A stretch of 64,000 nt of DNA from NCBI GenBank assembly GCA_934552825.1, contig CAKTEQ010000002.1, positions 323,127 to 387,126 of the forward strand, in the 5' to 3' direction. The notes beneath the pieces are model-generated. The model did no database searches, was not told the origin of the DNA, and was given only the letters and a program-made list of their open reading frames with translations. Of the stretch, positions 18,071 through 25,711 are shown in pieces. This DNA is from an uncultured Oscillospiraceae bacterium. Lineage in GTDB: Bacteria > Bacillota > Clostridia > Oscillospirales > Oscillospiraceae. Each line of letters opens with the position of its first letter. Position 1 is the stretch's first letter. Position numbers and translations under genes: made by a program.

Positions 18071-18340
18071 ACAGCATCCTTCTCTGGTGGTCCACGTTTC
18101 TTTGGCGCAACAAAGAAACGAACAAGAAGCTTCCTGCGCCGATGCGTCAATCCCCCCTGCCAGCCTCATGGCTGGCGCCCCCCTTCACGAGGGGGGCTTT
18201 TCTCCCCCTTCACAAGGCCCGCCTTCACTCAAAATAAGTTAATTATTTAACGCTTGCATTACTGTAACCATAGGTGTATCATAAATACAACTTTTCAAAG
18301 TGCGGCGGTCTGCTACGCCGCCGCACGACACACTCCCTAT
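18071..18340. repeat. Repeat-derived spacer, right part of mosaic 3
   Basis: It holds a TTTCTTTG-type fragment, a CAATCCCCCC...GGGGGGCTTTT unit (18142-18202) and, at 18300-18322, a GC hairpin (GTGCGGCG / CGCCGCCGCAC). The AT-richer stretch 18236-18295 shows no gene. Nothing here looks protein coding. Confidence 0.6.
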
Positions 18341-18374
18341 AAAGAAAGGCTTCCCCTCGGGGAAGCCTTTCTTT
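18341..18374 (-). terminator. Terminator of the tryptophan-type ABC operon
   Basis: A 16-bp near-perfect palindrome (AAAGAAAGGCTTCCCC with GGGGAAGCCTTTCTTT) lies 12 bases past the ATPase stop codon. Ts in the second arm supply the U tract. Confidence 0.8.
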
Positions 18375-18386
18375 CTGTTTGGATAT

Positions 18387-19160
18387 TCAGTTGCCGCACT
18401 CCACGCTGATGGTGTTGAAGATCTGGAGGATGTCGTCCACAGTGGTGTTCTTCTTGTCCTCCCCGCGCTTATCCAGCACGATACCGCCCTTGTCCATCAT
18501 AATGAGCCGGTCCCCGTACTCCACGGCGTAGCGCAGGTTGTGGGTGACCATGATGGCTGTGAGCTTCTTCTCCCGGACGACCCTGTCCGTCAGCTCCATT
18601 ATGGTGTCCGCGGTCTTGGGGTCCAGCGCCGCGGTGTGTTCGTCGAGGATGAGAAAGTCGATCGGCGTCATCGTCGCCATAAGCAGAGCCACGCTCTGGC
18701 GCTGGCCGCCGGAGAGGCTGCCCATCTTCACGTTCAGCTTATCCTCCAGCCCCAGTCCCAGGGACGCGAGCTGTTCCTTATAATACCCGGCGCGTGACTT
18801 ATTCACCCCGAAGGACAGCCCGAAGTGCTTGCCCTTGTTGTCTGCCAGGGACATATTCTCCAGGATAGTCAGGTCCGGGCAGGTACCCATGGCGGGGTTC
18901 TGGTATACCCTGCCGATATGCCGGTAGCGCACGAACTCCCTGTCTTTGTTGATGACGCGCCCGCCCACGGAGACGGTGCCCCCCTGGATGGGGATGGAGC
19001 CGCAGATGATGTTGAGCATGCTCGTCTTGCCGCTGCCGTTGCTGCCCACTACGGACACGAAGGAGCCGTCCTCCACGGTGAGGTTGAAGTCCGTGAACAG
19101 GGACGTCTCGGACACTGTACCCGGGTTATATATTTTCTTGATGTGTTTCAGTTCAAGCAT
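18387..19160 (-). CDS. ABC transporter ATPase, TrpZ-like (COG1101 type)
   Basis: The 257-residue nucleotide-binding subunit has Walker A GSNGSGKT (39-46), signature SLSGGQRQS and Walker B FLILDEHTAALDP. The DEHTAAL form is usual in this uncharacterised amino-acid/TrpXYZ-type ATPase group. It overlaps the permease gene by 8 bases. Together with the permease and lipoprotein encoded upstream it forms a complete importer, and the T-box ahead of the operon points to tryptophan as the substrate. Confidence 0.85.
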   Translation of the reverse strand: MLELKHIKKIYNPGTVSETSLFTDFNLTVEDGSFVSVVGSNGSGKTSMLNIICGSIPIQGGTVSVGGRVINKDREFVRYRHIGRVYQNPAMGTCPDLTILENMSLADNKGKHFGLSFGVNKSRAGYYKEQLASLGLGLEDKLNVKMGSLSGGQRQSVALLMATMTPIDFLILDEHTAALDPKTADTIMELTDRVVREKKLTAIMVTHNLRYAVEYGDRLIMMDKGGIVLDKRGEDKKNTTVDDILQIFNTISVECGN

Positions 19161-20040
19161 TTTCAGCAGCTCCCTTCTTGCGGATGTTGCCCAGCACCAG
19201 GACCACCAGGAACAGCACCGCCGTGACCAGCTTAAGGAGGTTCGCGGGCAGTCCCACGCTGATAGCAGCCTGGATGCAGATCTTATAGAGGATGCTGCCG
19301 AAGAGCGCCGCCGTGGTGCCCTTCACGAAGCCGAGCTTCCGGAAGATCGTGCTGCCGATTATTACCGCCGCCAGACCGAACACCATCTGGCCGGTGCCCA
19401 TGGTGGCGGAGAAGGAGCGCTGCTCGTGGCAGACTATGCAGCCCGCCAGCGCCACGAAGGCGTTCGCGATGACGAGGCCCAGTATCTTCATGCCCCCCTT
19501 GTCCTTCGCGAGGGTCGTTACAAGCGCCGCGTTGTTGCCCGTCGCCCGCAGGAGCAGGCCGCTCTTCGTCTTGAGGTAGAGGTCCAGAAGTATCTTGCAG
19601 ACGATGGCTATCAGGACGGAGATGATGAGCTTGCGTATGAGCAGGCTCGTGCCGCCCAGCAGCGCCATGGTGGGCGCCGCCGTGAAGATGGTGTCGATAG
19701 CCCGCTCCACGGCGAGGTTTGACCCCGCTATCTGCAGGTTTATGGAGAAGAGGGCTGTCATTGTAATTATGCCCGCCAGCAGGTCCCGGACCTTCAGGCG
19801 CACATGGATTACGCCCGTGATAAGCCCCGCCAGAGCGCCCACGGCGATAGCCGCGAGGAGCGTGAGGTAGGGGTTGCAGCCGTGGACCAGAAGCACGGCT
19901 GTGACGGCAGCACCCAGAGGGAAGCTGCCGTCAACGGTCAGGTCGGGGAAATCCAGTATCTTATAAGTAATGTAGATGCCGTAGGAGAGCAGGGCGTATA
20001 TGCAGCCCTGAGTGAGTGTGCTTATGAGAAGTTCAAGCAT
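19153..20040 (-). CDS. ABC transporter permease, TrpY-like
   Basis: The product (295 residues from the ATG at 20040) is a permease with about eight or nine hydrophobic segments, related to branched-chain-amino-acid-type permeases (COG4120). Motifs include ILDFPDLTVDGSFPLGAAV near the N-terminus and LGLVIANAFVALAGCIVCHEQ in the middle, the latter typical of this family. A TTG at 20046 is also possible, but AAGGA spacing favours the ATG. It lies 21 bases after the lipoprotein gene and overlaps the ATPase gene. Confidence 0.85.
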   Translation of the reverse strand: MLELLISTLTQGCIYALLSYGIYITYKILDFPDLTVDGSFPLGAAVTAVLLVHGCNPYLTLLAAIAVGALAGLITGVIHVRLKVRDLLAGIITMTALFSINLQIAGSNLAVERAIDTIFTAAPTMALLGGTSLLIRKLIISVLIAIVCKILLDLYLKTKSGLLLRATGNNAALVTTLAKDKGGMKILGLVIANAFVALAGCIVCHEQRSFSATMGTGQMVFGLAAVIIGSTIFRKLGFVKGTTAALFGSILYKICIQAAISVGLPANLLKLVTAVLFLVVLVLGNIRKKGAAENA

Positions 20041-20061
20041 ATCCAAACAGTCCTTTTCTGA

Positions 20062-21093
20062 TTATTCGGCGGATTCGATGGCGGAGTCGGCGATTGCTTC
20101 GGGCACTGTGAGGCCCAGCTCGGCGATTGCGTCGCTGTTGATGTAGTAGTTGAAGCCCGTCACTGTCTCATAGGGCATTTCCTCGGCAGTTGTCTCGCCC
20201 TTGAGTATCTTCGCTGCCATTGCGCCTGTCTGGCGGCCCAGCTCGAAGTACTCGATGCCGGCGGATGCCACGCAGCCCAGCTTGACCTGCTCGACCTCGC
20301 TGCCGTATACGGGGATGCCCGCCTCGTTCGTCTTCTCGAGGATGGAGGACAGCACGCCCACCACGTTGTTGTCAGTCAGGTTGGAGAAGCAGTCAACGCC
20401 CTTCTTGATGAGTGTGTCAGCAGCCTGGGTCACTTCGCTCTGAGCTGTGACGCCGATGGACTCGATGGTGAAGCCGTAGTCGGGAGCCTTCTCCTCGTAC
20501 TCGGCGATAGCGGATACGGAGTTTGCCTCGCTTGTGGTGTAGATGATGCCGATGGTCTCAGCGTCGGGCTGCATCTGGCGGATGAGGTCCAGCTGGGCCT
20601 CAACGGGGAGCTTATCGCTTGTGCCGGTGATGTTGCCGCTGTCAAGACCCGCGGCCACGGGGTCGGTGATAGCTGTGAAGATAACGGGGATGTCCTTGTC
20701 CTCGGCGGCTGCGAAGCAGGCTGTCGCGGAGGGCGTCGCCACGGCGCACATGAGCGCCACGTTGTTTGCGGAGAAGCTCTGGGCGATCTGGGTTGCCACG
20801 GAGTCGTCAAAGCTCGCGTTCTGGTAGCTTATCTCAAAGTCCACGCCTTCCTCAAGGCCCGCGTCCTTCAGGCCCTGGATGAAGCCCTCGCGGCAGTTGT
20901 CCAGGGATGCGTGCTCGCCGTACTGGCTGATGCCGATGACGGGTACGTCCGCCTTGGTCTCGGTGTTCGTCTCAGTGTTTGTGTCGGGTGTGGTGTCGGG
21001 AGCTGCGGTCTCCTGCTTTGTGCCGCAGGCGGCGAGGGACAGCGCCATGACCAGCGCCATTACGATGCAGATGATACGTGTAAACTTTTTCAT
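20062..21093 (-). CDS. ABC transporter substrate-binding lipoprotein, TrpX-like
   Basis: The 343-residue product has a lipobox LAAC (Cys23), a Thr-rich linker and a two-lobe binding domain of the COG2984 (DUF534) type: PVIGISQYGEHASLDNCREG, SFSANNVALMCAVATPSA, and PVIFTAITDPVAAGL are typical. In comparative genomics this family is called TrpX when it lies behind a tryptophan T-box. The ATG follows AAAAGGAG. The T-box and leader peptide upstream make tryptophan the most likely ligand, though this is inference from regulation. Confidence 0.85.
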   Translation of the reverse strand: MKKFTRIICIVMALVMALSLAACGTKQETAAPDTTPDTNTETNTETKADVPVIGISQYGEHASLDNCREGFIQGLKDAGLEEGVDFEISYQNASFDDSVATQIAQSFSANNVALMCAVATPSATACFAAAEDKDIPVIFTAITDPVAAGLDSGNITGTSDKLPVEAQLDLIRQMQPDAETIGIIYTTSEANSVSAIAEYEEKAPDYGFTIESIGVTAQSEVTQAADTLIKKGVDCFSNLTDNNVVGVLSSILEKTNEAGIPVYGSEVEQVKLGCVASAGIEYFELGRQTGAMAAKILKGETTAEEMPYETVTGFNYYINSDAIAELGLTVPEAIADSAIESAE

Positions 21094-21117
21094 GGTATTT
21101 ATCTCCTTTTATATATG

Positions 21118-21183
21118 TCAGCGTTGTTTGTATTCTTCTCTTCTTCCGCGACGCCATCGCCATCGCTTTGTCAAAAGGCACAT
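21118..21183 (-). CDS. Putative Trp-codon leader peptide, 21 residues
   Basis: The frame lies between the T-box terminator and the lipoprotein gene. Its ATG (complement of 21181-21183) has GGAGG 8 bases upstream and stops with TGA 24 bases before the lipoprotein ATG. It reads MCLLTKRWRW, then a run rich in Arg and Glu, ending EYKQR. Two Trp codons (residues 8 and 10) in 21 is far above chance use of this codon. It recalls the Trp-rich leader peptide that tunes the at (anti-TRAP) operon of Bacillus below its own T-box. Translation is predicted, not shown. Confidence 0.6.
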   Translation of the reverse strand: MCLLTKRWRWRRGRREEYKQR

Positions 21184-21199
21184 CTCAAATTCCTCCAAA

Positions 21200-21490
21200 T
21201 AAAAAATCCCTGTCCCAGCTGTTATGCTGGGACAGGGAACAAAAATCATTTCCTGCGGTACCACCCGGCTTGACGCTTGCGCGCCCGCTCTGCCTGTACT
21301 TACCATACAGCGGGATTTTTTAACGGAGTCCCTGCTCCGGCTCACATACAGCGCCAAGCGCTTTCCGATCGCCCTCAGAAGCCCATTCACACGCCACTGC
21401 CCGCACCGCGATCCCACCATCCGCGGCTCTCTTTGCCGGTCAACGAAGCGGTTACTCACTCTTCATCAACGGTTTGTCTTTGAACTTTAT
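21200..21490 (-). promoter_or_regulatory. T-box riboswitch leader, tryptophan specifier
   Basis: The minus-strand leader has all T-box landmarks. The stem I base is GATGAAGAGTGAGTAA, followed by the AGAGAG bulge and the GGATGGTGGGA apical loop. The specifier loop GTGAATGGGCTTCTGAG places TGG (21383-21385), the Trp codon, after GAA. The conserved T-box is GGGTGGTACCGCAGG (21252-21266). The terminator (21208-21219 with 21226-21237) is followed by six Ts. Uncharged tRNA-Trp would stabilise the antiterminator and switch the operon on. The variable base of the antiterminator bulge is U, which pairs with A73 or wobbles with G73. Confidence 0.88.
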
Positions 21491-21496
21491 GCTCGG

Positions 21497-21525
21497 ATTT
21501 TAGCACAGCAAAGCGGCCTTGTCAA
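21497..21525 (-). promoter_or_regulatory. Promoter of the T-box trp ABC operon
   Basis: TTGACA (21520-21525) and TAAAAT (21497-21502) are separated by 17 bases on the minus strand, a strong sigma-A promoter placed just ahead of the T-box. Confidence 0.8.
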
Positions 21526-21589
21526 CAACTATTTTCGCCAAAAGAGGCGGCAGAAAAATCATAAATTCCGGTGCATAACGCACAGACTT

Positions 21590-21715
21590 CCCAAAAGGCT
21601 TCCACGGCGAGCCGGGCAGCGAAGCGTTGCCGCACCTCTCATCCCCTCCGTCACCTTCGGTGACACCTCCCCTTGGTCACTCAAGGGGAGCCTTTGTGGT
21701 CGCTGTCCGCCTGCG
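21590..21715. repeat. Inverted 60-bp intergenic repeat between metA and the T-box
   Basis: Positions 21640-21696 form an inverted copy of the CTCCCCTT...AAGGGGAG unit with its GTCACCTTCGGTGAC stem. It follows the metA stop and might act as a weak terminator. Nothing else is seen here. Confidence 0.6.
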
Positions 21716-21724
21716 TGATATAGA

Positions 21725-22648
21725 TCACTCCTCGCCCACCCGGGATATCTCGTATGGCGTGGTCTGATACACATAGTAATTGAGCCAGTTCGTGTACATA
21801 AGCTGCGCCGAGCTGCGCCAGGTGCACAGGGGCTCGTTTTTCGGGTCGTCCCCGGGGAAGTAATTCTCCGGCAGGGCGATGTTCTTCCCCTTCTCCACAT
21901 CCCGCAGATACTCCTGCATGAGCGTGGTGCGGTCGTATTCCGGGTGTCCGGTGATAAAAAAGCGGCGGCTGTCCTGAGTCTTCACGGCGAATACCCCCGC
22001 CCTGTCCGACACCGCCATGACCTCCAGCTCCGGCACCCCCTCGATGTCCGCCCGGTCCACATAGGCAAAGCGGGAGTGGGGCACATAGAACACGTCGTCC
22101 AGTCCACGGAAGAAGGGTGAGTCCTTCTTCAGCGCCCGGTGCTCGAACACGCCGAAGAGCTTCTCGTCAAGGCTGCGCTTCGGGATGCCGTAGTGATAAT
22201 ACAGCGCCGCGAGGGCGCCCCAGCAGATGTGCATGGTGCAGTAGACGTTCGTCTTTGTCCACTCCATGATGCGGCAGAGCTCCTCCCAGTAGTCCACGGC
22301 CTCGTAGTCCATGTTCTCCACAGGCGCGCCGGTGATTATCATGCCGTCGTAGCGCCGGTCCTTTACCTCGTCGAAGCTCACATAGAAGGACTCCAGGTGC
22401 TCCGCGTCCGTGTTGTGGGACTCATGGCTTATGGTGCGCAGCAGGTCTATCTCTATCTGAAGAGGCGTGTTGGAGAGCTTGCGGAGCAGCTGCGTCTCCG
22501 TGACCTCTTTTGTGGGCATCAGGTTGAGTATCAGCATCTTCAGGGGACGGATGTCCTGGTGCATGGCGCGGAACTGGGTCATCACGAAGATGTTCTCGCT
22601 CTCGAGAACGGTGCGCGCCGGAAGTGAATCTGGAATTTTAATCGGCAT
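21725..22648 (-). CDS. metAA: Homoserine O-acetyltransferase (MetA family)
   Basis: MetA acylates homoserine as the first committed step to methionine. The ATG at 22648 follows AAGGAG and gives 307 residues starting MPIKIPDSLPA. The catalytic Cys142 lies in HICWGALAALY and the His/Glu pair in GHPEYD. Residue 111, in TGAPVEN, is Glu, which in this family marks acetyl-CoA users; the succinyl-CoA enzymes have Gly there. So O-acetylhomoserine is the likely product. The gene overlaps the kinase gene upstream by 11 bases, and no SAM riboswitch precedes them. Confidence 0.93.
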   Translation of the reverse strand: MPIKIPDSLPARTVLESENIFVMTQFRAMHQDIRPLKMLILNLMPTKEVTETQLLRKLSNTPLQIEIDLLRTISHESHNTDAEHLESFYVSFDEVKDRRYDGMIITGAPVENMDYEAVDYWEELCRIMEWTKTNVYCTMHICWGALAALYYHYGIPKRSLDEKLFGVFEHRALKKDSPFFRGLDDVFYVPHSRFAYVDRADIEGVPELEVMAVSDRAGVFAVKTQDSRRFFITGHPEYDRTTLMQEYLRDVEKGKNIALPENYFPGDDPKNEPLCTWRSSAQLMYTNWLNYYVYQTTPYEISRVGEE

Positions 22649-23501
22649 GATTGGTCTCCTTGTCTTGTCTGAACCGCGCCGTCCGGCGCAGGAGCAGGGG
22701 TATCGCCTGCTCAAAGTTTACTCCGTACCACCCGGCGTCCGGGTCCCGGAGAGTCAGTTCTATGCTTTTAACGGTGAAATCCACCCCGAGACGCACGGCG
22801 CGCTCCATGGGCATCCCGAGGGTCAGGGCGCCGGCGCATGCCGCGGCGAACACATCCCCCGTGCCGTGGAAGCTCCGCTCCACCCTCGCCCGGAAGCAGG
22901 AGAAGAATTTTCCCTCCCGGCTGTCGTAACCCATGACGCCCAGCCTGCCCGGGTCAAGGCTCACGCCGGTGACCATGGCTGTCCCCGCGCCCATGGCGCA
23001 GAGACGGCGGAGAATGTCCTCAATGTCCCGCCGGGTGTAATTATCCCCTGGGTAGTCCTCCTCCAGCAGGGCGCACGCCTCGGTCAGGTTCGGCGCTATC
23101 ACGTCCGCCCGGGCACAGATCTCCCGGGTCGCCATGGCGTAGTCCCTGTCGAAGCCCGTGTAGAGCCTGCCGTTGTCCCCCATGGCGGGGTCAACGAAAA
23201 TGAGCTTTGGTGAAAAGCTGCGGAAAAGCTCCGCCACCAGCTCCGTCTGGCGGATGGAGCCCAGATAGCCCGTGTATATGGCGTCGAAGCTCAGCCCCTC
23301 CCGCTGCCAGACACGGCTGATAGCGGGGATGTCGTCGGTGAGGTCCCGGAATATGAAGTTCTTGAAAGCCGTGTGGGTGGAGAGCACCGCCGTTGGGAGT
23401 ATCGCCGTCTCCACGCCCATGGCTGAGATAATGGGCAGCGCCGCCGTCTGGGAGCACTTGCCCACGCAGGACACGTCCTGCACGGAGAGTATCCGTTTCA
23501 T
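22638..23501 (-). CDS. pdxY: Pyridoxamine/pyridoxal kinase, PfkB/ribokinase-like
   Basis: The 287-residue product belongs to the PdxK/PdxY branch: SVQDVSCVGKCSQTAALPIISAMG at the start (described in parts), YTGYLGS, VDPAMGDNGRLY, and the anion-hole motif GTGDVFAAA with its catalytic Asp. It would phosphorylate vitamin B6 vitamers to supply pyridoxal phosphate. Such a cofactor fits the neighbouring methionine gene, since later sulfur amino-acid enzymes use PLP. The ATG follows GGAGG. It is the first gene of the operon with metA. Confidence 0.88.
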   Translation of the reverse strand: MKRILSVQDVSCVGKCSQTAALPIISAMGVETAILPTAVLSTHTAFKNFIFRDLTDDIPAISRVWQREGLSFDAIYTGYLGSIRQTELVAELFRSFSPKLIFVDPAMGDNGRLYTGFDRDYAMATREICARADVIAPNLTEACALLEEDYPGDNYTRRDIEDILRRLCAMGAGTAMVTGVSLDPGRLGVMGYDSREGKFFSCFRARVERSFHGTGDVFAAACAGALTLGMPMERAVRLGVDFTVKSIELTLRDPDAGWYGVNFEQAIPLLLRRTARFRQDKETNHAD

Positions 23502-23526
23502 TATACCCGCCTCCGTTCTTCGTATG

Positions 23527-23556
23527 ATTATACGATTTTACGGCGTAGGGTGTCAA
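23527..23556 (-). promoter_or_regulatory. Promoter of the pyridoxamine kinase-metA operon
   Basis: Perfect TTGACA (23551-23556) and perfect TATAAT (23527-23532) separated by 18 bases, about 25 bases ahead of the start codon. Confidence 0.8.
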
Positions 23557-23576
23557 TAGCGCCCTTGCCCCCATGC

Positions 23577-23603
23577 AAAAGGAAGCATCCCGCGGATGCT
23601 TCC
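23577..23603 (-). terminator. Terminator of the flavoprotein-ferredoxin unit
   Basis: A 10-bp perfect stem (GGAAGCATCC, 23581-23590 with 23594-23603) and a 3-base loop, with TTTT following on the minus strand, lie just past the ferredoxin stop codon. Confidence 0.75.
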
Positions 23604-23609
23604 TCCTTC

Positions 23610-23822
23610 TTATTTCCAGGATACAAACAGCTCTTCGCTCTTATCCGGCGAGACATACAGCGCACCGGCAGGGCACTCAAGCTCGCAGGCAGCGCAGCAC
23701 ATACACTCCTGTATATACACGGCCTGCGCCCTTCCGTTTTCCATTCGTATCACGTCCATGGGACAGGCAAGGACACAGCGCCCGCAGCCTGCGCACTTCT
23801 CCCTGTCAACAGGCATAAGCAT
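23610..23822 (-). CDS. Two-cluster 4Fe-4S ferredoxin-like protein
   Basis: The 70-residue product carries two full 4Fe-4S motifs: Cys10, 13, 16, 20 and Cys40, 43, 46, 50 (Cys-x2-Cys-x2-Cys-x3-Cys-Pro), with one extra Cys at 42. It resembles the small iron-sulfur subunit that partners AprA-type or fumarate-reductase-type flavoproteins. It lies 12 bases after the flavoprotein gene, so it most likely passes electrons to or from that protein. Confidence 0.85.
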   Translation of the reverse strand: MLMPVDREKCAGCGRCVLACPMDVIRMENGRAQAVYIQECMCCAACELECPAGALYVSPDKSEELFVSWK

Positions 23823-23834
23823 AATAACACCCCC

Positions 23835-25562
23835 TCACACATCCCAGGAGGGACGGTCATAGCGTTTCTCGGATGGGTCCTCAGCCAGCCACCGCTCCGG
23901 CAGGGGCAGCTTCTCCGCCGTCATGCCGCCGTCGCCCCGGCGCAGGAGCACCCACGCGAGCCAGTTGTTGTCGTCATGGAAGGGATAATCCTCCCGGTAA
24001 TGCCAGCCTCTGCTCTCCCGGCGCAGGAGCGACGCTCTTAATATCATCTCGGCGTTTAGTATCATGCTGCGTGTCTCATGACACAGGCGCAGCTCGTGAA
24101 GGTCGTTTGCCTTCAGGCGGGGCGACATATGCTCCCTGAGGAACTCCACATTCACCAGCGCCGCATTCAGGCGCTCCTCGCTTTTGATGTGCAGAACATA
24201 GTAAGGCAGCATTATTCCCTGGAGCAGGCGGCATACCCACCGCGGGTCGAAACCGCCTTTCCTCCGGAGGGGCGCAAATATCCTCTCCGTGTATTTTCCC
24301 CGGTCCGCCGCTGCGGGTACCCCGTGCTCCAGCGCGTATTCTGCCGCCCCGCGTCCGGCATGACGCCCGGTTACCGCGGCGGAAAGAAGTCCCGGAGGGG
24401 CGCCCTTGTCCTGCGCTCCCCATGCCCAGGTGCTGCAGCAGTCGCCGGCAGCGTACAGTCCCGGCAGAGTAGACGTGCAGTTCATGTCCACAGGGAAAAT
24501 GCCGGCGCTCTGTTCCGCCGGGCTGCCTCCGGCGGCGCCCCCCGTGAGCTGCTCGTTTTTGCGGGAGTAGTATCCCAGGTTTATACGCTCACTCTCGTGG
24601 GGCATATCCCGCTTTCTGAGATATCGCTCGATACGCGCCTCGTCCTCCGGCGTCATATGCTCGAAGTCCCACATTATCGGCCCACGCCCGGCGTGGACCA
24701 TGGCGGCGGCAGACAGGTCAAAGCCGTGACTGCCCGCAAGCGCACCTCCGCAGTCCACATACCGCCAGAAGGCGGGATATATCTCCCCCGTCCCCTTCCA
24801 TGCGGTGTGCCTTGCAAGGCCGGTGTGCAGGTCCGGGAACTCCTTTCCGGAGATGATCGCCCCCGCCTCGTACGCCATGGCATCCCCGTCGCCCGTAAGC
24901 TCCGCTACGTTCATTCCGCTGGCTCTGAAGCCGTTCTTGCCTGCTGCCATGACCACGGCTCCGGCGGTTATAATGACTTCCTCGCCTCCGTCCTGCGTAA
25001 ATCCAGCGGCACCTGTCACGGTGTCCCCCGTTTTTATCAGCTCTGTTATCATCACCCGGTCCAGAAACTCTATCCCCTGCTTTTTCCCCCAGCGGCGCAG
25101 CTTCACAGGCACCTCTCTGTGCTTCAGGGGTATCATGCCCAGCACAGGCGCCGCGTCCGTGCCGGTTTTCGGCTCTCCCTCCGGGGTAATGAAGCCGTGG
25201 AGCTTCGCCATATACGTTGGAAATTCCTCCTCCGGGCAGGGAAACTCCACGCCCCAGTCCCTCATATTTTCGTACACGCTCCAGGACTCCTCCAACATCG
25301 TCCTCAGCCACAGGCGGTGATTGAGATACTGTCCGTCCCGGACAAGTGTCCCTACGGCGGTATCGATATCTGTGCCCCATTGGGGATTAAACACATTTAA
25401 CTGGCCGCTCGCCATAATGCTCGCCCCGGAGCGCCCCGCCGCGGCCTTGTCCGCCAGGATGACCCGGCAGCCCTCCTCTCTGGCGTTGATGGCGGCAAAC
25501 AGGCCGGCCAGTCCTCCGCCTATTACCAGCACATCACACTGATATTCTTTCGTTCCGTTCAT
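23835..25562 (-). CDS. FAD-dependent oxidoreductase, AprA / fumarate reductase flavoprotein superfamily
   Basis: The ATG at 25562 follows GGAGG with 5-base spacing (a GTG at 25568 would overlap that site), giving 575 residues. The FAD-binding GGGLAG motif is at 15-20, with an acidic residue ending the second strand, and GRSGAS near 43-48. A second FAD contact, LYAAGDC, lies in the last third. The C-terminal helical part with ESRGWHYREDYP resembles adenylylsulfate reductase alpha and succinate/fumarate reductase flavoproteins. The substrate is not clear; the full Apr active site cannot be checked by eye. It pairs with the ferredoxin downstream and lies next to a glycyl radical locus, so it may oxidise or reduce a product of that pathway. 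Confidence 0.8.
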   Translation of the reverse strand: MNGTKEYQCDVLVIGGGLAGLFAAINAREEGCRVILADKAAAGRSGASIMASGQLNVFNPQWGTDIDTAVGTLVRDGQYLNHRLWLRTMLEESWSVYENMRDWGVEFPCPEEEFPTYMAKLHGFITPEGEPKTGTDAAPVLGMIPLKHREVPVKLRRWGKKQGIEFLDRVMITELIKTGDTVTGAAGFTQDGGEEVIITAGAVVMAAGKNGFRASGMNVAELTGDGDAMAYEAGAIISGKEFPDLHTGLARHTAWKGTGEIYPAFWRYVDCGGALAGSHGFDLSAAAMVHAGRGPIMWDFEHMTPEDEARIERYLRKRDMPHESERINLGYYSRKNEQLTGGAAGGSPAEQSAGIFPVDMNCTSTLPGLYAAGDCCSTWAWGAQDKGAPPGLLSAAVTGRHAGRGAAEYALEHGVPAAADRGKYTERIFAPLRRKGGFDPRWVCRLLQGIMLPYYVLHIKSEERLNAALVNVEFLREHMSPRLKANDLHELRLCHETRSMILNAEMILRASLLRRESRGWHYREDYPFHDDNNWLAWVLLRRGDGGMTAEKLPLPERWLAEDPSEKRYDRPSWDV

Positions 25563-25591
25563 GCGCACCTCCCGTTTTTCTTTCTATGGAA

Positions 25592-25620
25592 ATTATATAT
25601 AAGGAATATTGTCCGGGCAA
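25592..25620 (-). promoter_or_regulatory. Separate promoter for the flavoprotein-ferredoxin pair
   Basis: TTGCCC (25615-25620) and TATAAT (25592-25597) are separated by 17 bases on the minus strand, 29 bases ahead of the flavoprotein ATG. Confidence 0.55.
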
Positions 25621-25673
25621 ATGGGAATATTTCCGTTCATCATGCAAAGCTGTCAAACTGCGCTCCAGACATG

Positions 25674-25707
25674 AAAACAGCCGGGCGGGATCCCGCCCGG
25701 CTGTTTT
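25674..25707 (-). terminator. 34-base perfect palindromic terminator after the activase gene
   Basis: AAAACAGCCGGGCGGGA and its exact reverse complement abut at the centre. With A and T tracts on either side it can stop transcription in both directions. It sits 4 bases past the activase stop codon and separates the radical-enzyme operon from the flavoprotein operon. Confidence 0.8.
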
Positions 25708-25711
25708 ATCT

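Noticed and set aside
20062..21093. Sugar or vitamin specificity for this ABC system
   Set aside because: The T-box specifier TGG and the leader peptide with Trp codons point to tryptophan.
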